The position numbers were made by a program, and so were the translations under genes. From Chloroflexota bacterium (GTDB lineage Bacteria; Chloroflexota; UBA5177; JANWHV01), in the NCBI GenBank assembly GCA_025924845.1, contig JAICHN010000306.1, forward strand, positions 1-6,248: 6,248 nt of DNA, in the 5' to 3' direction. The notes below the pieces were generated by a model. The model saw only the letters and a list, made by a program, of their open reading frames with translations. It was not told where the DNA came from and made no database searches. Positions within the stretch are counted from its first letter, which is position 1. Every line of letters starts with the position of its first letter. This document shows positions 1 to 5,238 of the stretch, piece by piece.

Positions 1-721
1 CGCTCTCCTCGCGGGCCAGCACCTGGATGACGGTAGGGGTCAAGCCGGCGCGGCGCAACGCGGCCATGGCCTCGGCCGTGCCGGTGGGAGCCAGCAGATC
101 CGAGATGAGCACGGCAAGCCCCTTGCGCGGCGCCGCGCAATAGGAGGCGGTAGCGGCGCCGAGATCTACTATGCCTTCGGGCCGCAGGCCGTCGAGCACC
201 GAGAGCAGGCGGCCCGTATGATTCTTGCCGCGTAAGCGGGGCACCGCCTGCGCCCTGTCCCCATGCAGCACCCCCAACACGACATTGTCGTAGCGAGCCA
301 GCGCCACGCAGCCGAGCGCCGCCGCCAACTTTTGCATGACGCGGAATTTTGAGGGAAGGCCCCAGGCCATCGATCCGCTGCAATCGAGCAGCAAGTGGAG
401 GGTGGTGGCCTCGGTAGCCTCGGTCAGGCGCAGCGTAAGCTCGCCCAGCCGGGCATAGACATTCCAGTCGATCAAGCGGAAATCATCACCCGGCCGATAG
501 TCTCGATAATCGGCGAACTCGACCGAGCTTGCCTTCCGCGGACTGGAGTGTTCGCCCGCGAAGCCGGTGGTGCCGTGGCGGCCCACGTACAGCGTGAGGT
601 GCTCCAGCTGCTTGAGAAACGGCCCGTCGAGGAGCGGCCCCTCATGCTCGGTTCCGGGGAGGTCTACCCAGCCCCGCGTGGTTCCTTGCCGTAGCCTGGT
701 TAGCCAGGCACGAGCGTTCAT
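1..721 (-). CDS. DUF58 family protein (VWA-like), partial at C-terminus
   Basis: Reading the minus strand from an ATG at 721-719 gives 240 uninterrupted codons that run off the left edge, so the C-terminus is missing. Residues 68-98 carry the DUF58 signature (EFADYRDYRPGDD, then LIDWNVYARLGELTLR). A von Willebrand A-like core follows, with a MIDAS-type DCSGS at 113-117 and a later ISDLL (206-210) whose Asp208 may complete the metal site. The product is probably cytoplasmic, since no signal peptide or membrane segment is visible. DUF58 proteins accompany MoxR ATPases and are thought to be their VWA-type partners; the exact client is unknown. The start is supported by an AGGTAGG-like Shine-Dalgarno a few bases upstream, partly inside the end of moxR, only 8 bases away, so co-translation is likely. 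Family assignment is firm; the physiological role is inferred from context. Confidence 0.93.
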   Translation of the reverse strand, partial: MNARAWLTRLRQGTTRGWVDLPGTEHEGPLLDGPFLKQLEHLTLYVGRHGTTGFAGEHSSPRKASSVEFADYRDYRPGDDFRLIDWNVYARLGELTLRLTEATEATTLHLLLDCSGSMAWGLPSKFRVMQKLAAALGCVALARYDNVVLGVLHGDRAQAVPRLRGKNHTGRLLSVLDGLRPEGIVDLGAATASYCAAPRKGLAVLISDLLAPTGTAEAMAALRRAGLTPTVIQVLAREES

Positions 722-729
722 AGCCTACC

Positions 730-1710
730 TCAGTTGGGCACTTCAGGGACGACGGCGATGATCTCGTCCAGCAAGGCATCGGTGGTGAAGCCGCGCGTCT
801 CGGCCTCGAAATTGAGGCTGATCCGATGGCGCAAGGCCAGGTGGACAGCGGCTCGAATATCTTCGCATGAAAGATTAAACCGCCCATCGAGCAGGCTGAG
901 GATCCGTCCGGCCAGGCTGAGCGCCTGCGCGCCGCGCGGGCTGGAACCAATGCGAATATACTTGCGGGTCACCTCCGGCGCGTCGGGCGATTCCGGCTGC
1001 GTGGCCAGCACCAGGCGCACCGCATAATCCAATACGTAGCTGCCCATCGGCACCTCGCGCACCAGCATCTGCATGGCCAGGAGGGTATCAACACCGGCCA
1101 CCGGACGGACAACTGCCGCCTCGTTCCCCGAGGTCCGCCGCACGATTGCCGCCAGTTCGCCCCGGAAAGGATACTGAACCAACACCTTGAACATGAAGCG
1201 ATCGAGCTGCGCCTCCGGCAGCGGGTAGGTGCCCTCCATTTCAATCGGGTTCTGCGTGGCGAGCACGAAGAACGGCTCGGGGAGGCGGTGCGTCTGGTTG
1301 CCGACCGTCACCGTCCGCTCCTGCATCGCTTCCAGGAGCGCGCTCTGCGTCTTGGGCGTGGCCCGATTGATCTCGTCGGCCAGAATCAAATTGGCGAAGA
1401 TCGGCCCGTGTTGAAAGGAGAGCGCGCGCCGGCCGGATTCATCCTCGGACACGATGCTGGTGCCGGTGATATCGGCCGGCATAAGATCGGGGGTAAATTG
1501 CACGCGCCCAAACTGGAGATCGAGGGCTCCGGCGAAGGCACGGACCAGGCTGGTCTTCCCCAGCCCCGGCACTCCTTCCAGAAGCACATGTCCGTTCCCG
1601 ATCATCGCGGTGAGGACGCCGCGTGCCACCGCTTCCTGTCCGACGATCGCGTTGGAGATCTCAGCCAGAATCTTCCGCGCCGTCTCTTGAAACTCCTCGG
1701 GGCTGATCAT
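730..1710 (-). CDS. MoxR family AAA+ ATPase
   Basis: A complete 326-residue protein, the usual MoxR length. In order it shows VGQE near the N-terminus (23-26), Walker A GVPGLGKT (46-53), the MoxR stretch FTPDLMPADITGT (72-84), Walker B LILADE (108-113) followed by INRA, sensor 1 ATQNP (151-155), an arginine-finger region PEAQLDRF (165-172, Arg171) and sensor 2 SPRG (257-260). All key ATPase residues are present, so it should be active. MoxR proteins hydrolyse ATP to remodel or mature protein complexes, typically with VWA-domain partners; here the DUF58 protein follows directly. Its ATG shares one base with the TGA of the preceding membrane-protein gene (TGATG at 1712-1708), a translational-coupling arrangement, and GGAGAAGG lies just upstream as ribosome-binding site. 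The substrate cannot be deduced from the sequence. Confidence 0.97.
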   Translation of the reverse strand: MISPEEFQETARKILAEISNAIVGQEAVARGVLTAMIGNGHVLLEGVPGLGKTSLVRAFAGALDLQFGRVQFTPDLMPADITGTSIVSEDESGRRALSFQHGPIFANLILADEINRATPKTQSALLEAMQERTVTVGNQTHRLPEPFFVLATQNPIEMEGTYPLPEAQLDRFMFKVLVQYPFRGELAAIVRRTSGNEAAVVRPVAGVDTLLAMQMLVREVPMGSYVLDYAVRLVLATQPESPDAPEVTRKYIRIGSSPRGAQALSLAGRILSLLDGRFNLSCEDIRAAVHLALRHRISLNFEAETRGFTTDALLDEIIAVVPEVPN

Positions 1711-3386
1711 CAGTTGCCTTCTCCGCTAAAATAGGCGCGCACGAGCGCCTGCTCCTCCGGCGAGAGCGGGATCGAGTCCGCCGGTATGTAGCCCTGGACG
1801 GTAGCCGAGCCGGCATAGCCGGCGCCCTGCTGCCCGTTACCGTCCGCCGATCCTTGCGGCGCAATCCGCACCAGTCCCTGTCCGTGGTCGCCGGGGCTGA
1901 TCACATAGTGACCGCCCAGGGTGACTTGCGGCCCGGTGGCTGGGCCGGCCTTGTGGGTGGCCTGGTGAGGATTCAGATTAGACGGCAGGCTCGTGGCCGA
2001 TCGTCCACGACGGAGCCCGTCGGGCAGATTGTTCTGGTCGCTTCCATTCGGGGCATGGCCTGCATCCTTACCGGTTCCCGCGTTTCCTTTGCCGCTCGTG
2101 CTTCCGGGCGCTTGCTGTATCCTTCCGGTTGAACCGGCAGGCGTGCCTTTGGAGGAACCGGCGGCGTGGTTGCCGGGTGAGCTTTTATCCTGACCGAACG
2201 GATTGGGGCCGGAGGGCGCGGCGGAATTCGCGGCCACGTTGCCGGACTGCGGTGCCCCCTGGCCGGCAGTCGGGTCCTGACCCTGATTCGGTGGACTGCT
2301 CGGGGCAGGGCCTGGCTGACCATTTTGCGGTCCGCTCTGGGGCGATTGCAGGTTGTTACGGCCCTGGCCGCCCGTACCTAATTGTCCCGAAGTGCCCTGG
2401 CCCGTCCCTGCTTGGGGACTGCCGCCCGTGCCCTGTTGTTGCCCCTGGCCGGCGCCGTTACCCTGGCCGGCCGTTCCGTTGGCCTTATGGGCGCCCGTTC
2501 CCGTTGTGTCTCCGGCGCCGGCGGCGAGCGAGCCGCCCGTGAGATAGGGACCGGCTCCGGAGGCGGAGTATTGCTCTCCTGGAGGGGCGGCATGGATTTG
2601 CAGCGAGAGGGACAGCGGGGGGATGCGCGCCTTGGTGGTGACGCGCGCCGTCGACGAGCCGGGCTGGTTACTACTGTGATAGTCGGCCGGGCTCAGTGGT
2701 CCCGCCGTCTGGGCCAGGGTGAGTGGATGGGCCCGTGCCGTCGTGCCGGGCCTGCCATGGCTCGCGGCGGCAATCGGCGCCGCGTGCTGGGGCATGGCGG
2801 CGATCAGGGCGAACGAGAGCGCGGCGATCCCCGCCGCGGGCAGCCATTCTCGGCGAGGCGCGCCGGTCCAGGGCACGGACGGCACCCGTTTGAGCAGGGC
2901 GAGCGCGGCGGCCATTTGTTTGTGATAGAGCTGTCGGTCGCCTTCCTGGCCGCTGATCTCCACGGCAGTGCCGAGCGCATCCCGCAGGCGGAAACGGCGA
3001 TCCAGCAGTCGCGCCGTCTCCAGCGCGGTAGGGCGTTGGGCGAACGCGACCCAGATGCCGGCAAGGAGGCAGCAAGCGGCGGGGATCCCGAAGAGCGCGG
3101 GCGGCGCGATGCTCAATTGCCGCGCGATCAACGCGGCCACGAACAACCAGCAGGCGGCGAAGGTGAGGGCACGGGTCAACAGGTGCAGGGTCCGCCCTCG
3201 CCAGAGCCGGCGCTGATGCGGACGAAGCGCCGATCCCAGCGGGCCGGCGGGGAAGGCGGTCGGCTCGGGGAACGACAGGCGGCACGCGCCAAGCGAGAGC
3301 GCCCCCAGAGCGGAGCGGCCCAGTGCGAACCCCATGAAGGCGCGCCGGGAGGGGAGCACAAACCAGGCGCCGCGTCTTCGTGGCAT
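1710..3386 (-). CDS. MoxR-operon membrane protein with long Gly/Gln/Pro-rich region (DUF4175-like N-terminal part)
   Basis: A 558-residue protein and first gene of the MoxR/DUF58 operon. Two hydrophobic segments at about 70-88 and 95-116 look like a transmembrane hairpin, and a third lies at about 181-199. Between them, TARLLDRRFRLRDALGTAVEI (about 124-144) resembles the 'LDRRLGLRDRLATALE' stretch common in DUF4175-like and other MoxR-operon membrane proteins. Residues 200-280 are Ala/Pro-rich, 281-460 are a Gly/Gln/Ser/Pro low-complexity tract, and the last 40 residues regain ordinary composition, ending IPLSPEEQALVRAYFSGEGN, similar to the 'IP...VRxYF' ends of proteins at this operon position. 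An in-frame TAA lies six codons before the ATG, so the protein cannot extend upstream; the only near internal Met is residue 18. An SRRAFM motif and LGAC (32-35) resemble a Tat or lipoprotein signal, but Arg24 interrupts the hydrophobic stretch. It is probably an envelope partner or client of MoxR; function unknown. Confidence 0.85.
   Translation of the reverse strand: MPRRRGAWFVLPSRRAFMGFALGRSALGALSLGACRLSFPEPTAFPAGPLGSALRPHQRRLWRGRTLHLLTRALTFAACWLFVAALIARQLSIAPPALFGIPAACCLLAGIWVAFAQRPTALETARLLDRRFRLRDALGTAVEISGQEGDRQLYHKQMAAALALLKRVPSVPWTGAPRREWLPAAGIAALSFALIAAMPQHAAPIAAASHGRPGTTARAHPLTLAQTAGPLSPADYHSSNQPGSSTARVTTKARIPPLSLSLQIHAAPPGEQYSASGAGPYLTGGSLAAGAGDTTGTGAHKANGTAGQGNGAGQGQQQGTGGSPQAGTGQGTSGQLGTGGQGRNNLQSPQSGPQNGQPGPAPSSPPNQGQDPTAGQGAPQSGNVAANSAAPSGPNPFGQDKSSPGNHAAGSSKGTPAGSTGRIQQAPGSTSGKGNAGTGKDAGHAPNGSDQNNLPDGLRRGRSATSLPSNLNPHQATHKAGPATGPQVTLGGHYVISPGDHGQGLVRIAPQGSADGNGQQGAGYAGSATVQGYIPADSIPLSPEEQALVRAYFSGEGN
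2007..2546 (-). repeat. Low-complexity Gly/Gln/Pro/Ser coding tract
   Basis: These bases encode residues 281-460 of the operon membrane protein. Short motifs such as GTGG, GQG, QGTG and PQSG recur irregularly. At DNA level this gives repeated cctggccg / ccctgg-like units on the plus strand, most dense around 2250-2480. No fixed period is visible, so it is degenerate low complexity and not a clean tandem repeat. It probably forms a disordered, hydrophilic extracytoplasmic region. It also creates long spurious open frames on the opposite strand. Confidence 0.8.
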
Positions 3387-3656
3387 CGTACCGGTGTTCC
3401 CTTACGGAGCCATCCACGAAAGATGGACTCCCTCGGCCGGGACATGACGTGGGCAGTGGACCCGCGCCAGGTCCCGATTCCTGTTTCCCCAGAGTACCAT
3501 ACACCACGCTATTGGGATAACGGGCTGTTAGGCCCGGCCGCGCCCCTGGGTGGTTCCATTAATAGAGAGTGAAGTGTGGAGGGATTTCGGACACGCGTCA
3601 AGGCCACGTTGTGCGAGGGCGCGGGGACGCCCTCATCACCGTCTCGCACGGACTGT
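3387..3656. other. Intergenic spacer upstream of the MoxR operon
   Basis: This 270-base stretch separates the antitoxin stop from the start of the operon membrane protein, both on the minus strand. It should hold the operon promoter, but I see no convincing sigma-70 pair. A TTGACG (minus strand, about 3598-3603) is followed by only a poor -10 (CACACT) at the proper distance, while TATTAA lies too far away at about 31 bases. An AAGGGA about 12 bases before the ATG at 3386 is a weak ribosome-binding site. A GC-rich stem-loop occupies 3611-3649. Confidence 0.5.
3611..3649 (-). terminator. GC-rich stem-loop just downstream of the antitoxin gene
   Basis: GAGGGCG (3615-3621) pairs perfectly with CGCCCTC (3628-3634) around a six-base loop. 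A second pair, GTGCGAG (3611-3617) with CTCGCAC (3643-3649), can close an outer stem but shares three bases with the first, so the two are partly alternative. It lies 8 bases beyond the toxin-antitoxin stop codon. No T-run follows on the minus strand, so it is not a classic intrinsic terminator; it may stabilise the 3' end or assist Rho-dependent termination. Confidence 0.35.
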
Positions 3657-4010
3657 TCAGGCCCGGCGTGCCGGCGCGTTGGAGCCGGGCACGAGCCCTT
3701 CCCGCTTCTCCTCTTCATAGAGGCGTTCGGTCACAAACTCCTTGAGCAGCGTTTGATAGCCCTTATGCCGCCTGTGGGCCAATACTTTGATCCGCTCAAG
3801 CGTATGCTCGTCGAAGCGGATCGCTACCGGCCTGGACGCCGATCGGGGCGGCGGCAACTCATCCGGGGCAAAGGGTTCCGCCTGGTCCCATAGGCTGTTG
3901 CTGAATTCGTGCTCGGCCCAAAACGCCTGTTCCTCCGCCTCATTCTGGAAGACGGGAATATCTTCCAGGCGCTCGATGGTGGTGAGGGTATGGGGTGACT
4001 TCGTGCTCAT
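3657..4010 (-). CDS. CopG family antitoxin (partner of BrnT-like toxin)
   Basis: A 117-residue protein. The N-terminal half carries the CopG-antitoxin signature: IPVFQNEAEEQAFWAEHEFS (18-37), then a WDQAEPF stretch. The second half is a ribbon-helix-helix: a short strand PVAIRF (61-66), helix DEHTLERIKVLAHRR (67-81), turn KGYQT (83-87) and helix LLKEFVTERLYEEE. The first half normally wraps and neutralises the toxin, and the ribbon-helix-helix dimer binds operator DNA to repress its own operon. The start is supported by a strong AGGAGG at 4025-4020, nine bases before the ATG and inside the end of the toxin gene. It follows the toxin by two bases (TAA-cc-ATG), the toxin-first order typical of brnTA. 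The last 13 residues (from about GLVPGSN) lie beyond the recognisable domain. Confidence 0.88.
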   Translation of the reverse strand: MSTKSPHTLTTIERLEDIPVFQNEAEEQAFWAEHEFSNSLWDQAEPFAPDELPPPRSASRPVAIRFDEHTLERIKVLAHRRHKGYQTLLKEFVTERLYEEEKREGLVPGSNAPARRA

Positions 4011-4012
4011 GG

Positions 4013-4282
4013 TTACTTTCCTCCTCGCCGGTAGCGTCCGCGCTCTCGTTCCGTCGCATCACGTGCCGTAACCACGCGGAGCAGATTCCCGCGCCGCGTA
4101 AAAACCACGAAAAGGATCCGGCCGGCCGCAGTTGCACCCAACACGCCGCGACGCCGCTCACCTTCTACTTGATAAACCGGAGCAGGCAGTCTCCCGCGAT
4201 CGAGTAATGCCTCCTCGGCTTCCTCGGCACTGATACCGTGCATTGCGATGTGGTCGAGATTCGCGTCATCCCAGTCAAACAA
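4013..4282 (-). CDS. brnT: BrnT family toxin (putative ribonuclease)
   Basis: An 89-residue protein with the BrnT pattern: FDWDDANLDHIAMHGIS (2-18) followed by an EEAEEAL helix, RGVLGATAAGRILFVVFTRR (45-64) and a C-terminal VVTARDATERERGRY (70-84). BrnT proteins have a RelE-like fold and cut RNA to stop growth under stress; the cognate antitoxin follows directly. The conserved basic C-terminal region looks intact, so the toxin may be active. No ATG fits: the frame opens with TTG at 4282-4280, and an in-frame TAG lies eight codons upstream. Only a weak CAGG precedes it, so initiation should be inefficient, in contrast to the strong site of the antitoxin; this could keep the toxin:antitoxin ratio low. 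The family call rests on motif resemblance; the start is less certain. Confidence 0.85.
   Translation of the reverse strand: MFDWDDANLDHIAMHGISAEEAEEALLDRGRLPAPVYQVEGERRRGVLGATAAGRILFVVFTRRGNLLRVVTARDATERERGRYRRGGK
4020..4025 (-). promoter_or_regulatory. Strong ribosome-binding site of the antitoxin gene
   Basis: The minus strand reads AGGAGG here, nine bases before the antitoxin ATG and within the last codons of the toxin gene. It is a full consensus site, while the toxin's TTG start has only a weak one, which would favour antitoxin synthesis from the shared mRNA. Confidence 0.75.
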
Positions 4283-4319
4283 ACGATACGCCTGAACTAT
4301 CCACTAGCCACCTTCCTTC

Positions 4320-4328
4320 AGTATATAC
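4320..4328 (-). promoter_or_regulatory. Candidate -10 element overlapping a palindrome upstream of the toxin gene
   Basis: The minus strand reads TATACT (4325-4320), five of six matches to the sigma-70 -10 box, about 38 bases before the TTG start. It overlaps the perfect palindrome GTATATAC (4321-4328). No good -35 lies 17 bases upstream (AGAGCT). A palindrome over the -10 box is where a ribbon-helix-helix antitoxin would be expected to bind for autorepression. This is inference from position and symmetry only. Confidence 0.35.
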
Positions 4329-4353
4329 CAGCGTAGCGACGCAGCTCTCCGTG

Positions 4354-4365
4354 CTACCGTGGTAG
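4354..4365. repeat. Short palindrome CTACC-gt-GGTAG
   Basis: Five-base perfect arms (4354-4358 and 4361-4365) around a two-base centre, about 26 bases upstream of the candidate -10 box of the toxin gene. It could be a second operator half-site cluster, but short palindromes also arise by chance. Confidence 0.25.
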
Positions 4366-4416
4366 TGGAAGTGGGCGGAAAATCCGAAGACACTTGGCCT
4401 CTTCTACCTTAACCAT

Positions 4417-4881
4417 CATCGATCCTGGCGTAGGGCGCTACCTGACGACGCTGTCGGCGGGTGGGTAGAATGCGGGACGAGCAATCTCCCACTCCGGCAT
4501 AACCGGCCAGTCGGGCGTTCGGCGATATAGCCATTGACTTCTGGTGCTCCCACGAAGAAGTATGACTGCCATGTTGCCCACGCCCGAGAATCCGCCGAAG
4601 GAAGATGCCGCGTGCTTCAAGCCGCTGAAGAGTCTCCTCGTAGTGGGGTAGCGTCAAAAATAACGTGGCTATCTAGGCATCTTCTATCCCCCCTCCTCCT
4701 TCCGTTATCTGAACTGCCGTCTCGCTCGTGGCCTACAACAGCCCTTTGGGCTGATTGGCGGCTCCAGCCGTCTTGGAACAAAGGTGCCTCCGAACAAATA
4801 CGTGCAATTCCGCACATTCCAGCAGTAGCTGTCGGCGCCGGTGCCGGGCACTGTAGCCTACCGCCCGCGCCAGGATCGATG
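4417..4881. mobile_element. Segment bounded by a 14-base inverted repeat; possible small mobile-element remnant
   Basis: CATCGATCCTGGCG at 4417-4430 occurs as its exact reverse complement at 4868-4881. Just inside both copies similarity continues imperfectly, with GGGCG and then CTAC after small gaps, so the ends could be roughly 25-base imperfect terminal repeats of a 465-base element. No intact transposase lies inside: the minus-strand frame of 82 codons (4409-4657) and neighbouring frames match nothing I recognise. I see no target-site duplication in the flanks (…cttaaccat / gcccagggc…). It could be a decayed insertion sequence, a non-autonomous element or chance. By rough counting, a 14-base match of this kind is unlikely in a 950-base region. 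Confidence 0.3.
4739..4753. repeat. Perfect small hairpin CAGCCC-ttt-GGGCTG
   Basis: Six-base perfect arms with a three-base loop inside the inverted-repeat segment. No T-run follows on the plus strand (ATTGGC), so a terminator role is weakly supported. Confidence 0.35.
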
Positions 4882-4944
4882 GCCCAGGGCCCCTAATCGA
4901 GCAAGCCGTCCCTACACGTTTCCCTCTTGGCGCGATGGAGATGC

Positions 4945-4980
4945 CCGCCTGTCTGGCTGACGAGCCACCCTAGCAGGCGG
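4945..4980. other. Nested stem-loop in the spacer before the secreted-protein gene
   Basis: An outer stem CCGCCTG (4945-4951) / CAGGCGG (4974-4980) encloses an inner hairpin TGGCT-gacg-AGCCA (4954-4967), leaving small asymmetric internal loops. It lies about 260 bases upstream of the secreted-protein start. It could be a structured RNA element, the end of an upstream transcript or part of a decayed element. No T-run follows (tgatgccc). Confidence 0.3.
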
Positions 4981-5221
4981 TGATGCCCTAATGCGGAAAT
5001 GATGTCAAGAAGGGGCTCACCGGCTGCAAGAAGCACGGATACAGCTTTATCCAGTCGTCGTCGGACCAACCTGCTCTGTAAGAAGATCCAAGCCTCGTAG
5101 CGCCGAATAGCGCGTCCAGCGTCACCTCGCCTGGCCGGAGTTGCTTTCCCACTTTTCTCGTTGGCCCAGAATCAGAGAGCAGCTCAGCCGGCAACCCCCG
5201 ATGCATAGCAACGTGCGAGAC

Positions 5222-5227
5222 GGGAGG
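5222..5227 (+). promoter_or_regulatory. Ribosome-binding site of the secreted-protein gene
   Basis: GGGAGG followed by AAA, with 11 bases to the ATG at 5239. It fixes the start, and the next residues form a typical signal peptide. Confidence 0.7.
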
Positions 5228-5238
5228 AAACAACCATA

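Larger units (their letters stand above)
4283..5238. other. Long divergent intergenic region without a convincing gene
   Basis: These 956 bases lie between the divergently transcribed toxin gene (minus) and the secreted-protein gene (plus). All open frames are short, overlap one another on both strands and lack family motifs, ribosome-binding sites or credible hydrophobic or charged patterns. Structure visible: the palindromes near the toxin, the inverted-repeat segment 4417-4881, a small hairpin CAGCCC-ttt-GGGCTG at 4739-4753 and the nested stem-loop 4945-4980. It may be a graveyard of decayed genes. Confidence 0.6.

Noticed and set aside
395..694. Plus-strand frame of 99 codons
   Set aside because: It lies antisense to the clear DUF58 coding sequence.
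2382..3572. A 396-codon open frame on the plus strand opposite the operon membrane protein
   Set aside because: It is Arg/Gly-rich with no family motif, and is a by-product of the GC-rich, low-complexity gene on the other strand, which has the operon context and membrane segments.
3558..3603. TTGACG and TATTAA on the minus strand as a promoter for the MoxR operon
   Set aside because: Their spacing is about 31 bases, far beyond the usual 16-18, and the correctly spaced hexamer CACACT matches only three of six.
4409..4657. Minus-strand frames of 82 and 60 codons overlapping each other, one reading TPDWPVMPEWEIARPAFYPP
   Set aside because: Some stretches look protein-like, but the two frames compete for the same bases, neither has a good ribosome-binding site and I recognise no family. 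A frameshifted remnant remains possible.
4534..4896. Plus-strand frame of 120 codons
   Set aside because: Composition is Ser/Pro/Leu-rich without motifs, there is no ribosome-binding site, and it crosses the right-hand inverted repeat.
5141..5172. TTGCTT and CAGAAT as a promoter for the secreted-protein gene
   Set aside because: The spacer is about 20 bases and both boxes match poorly.
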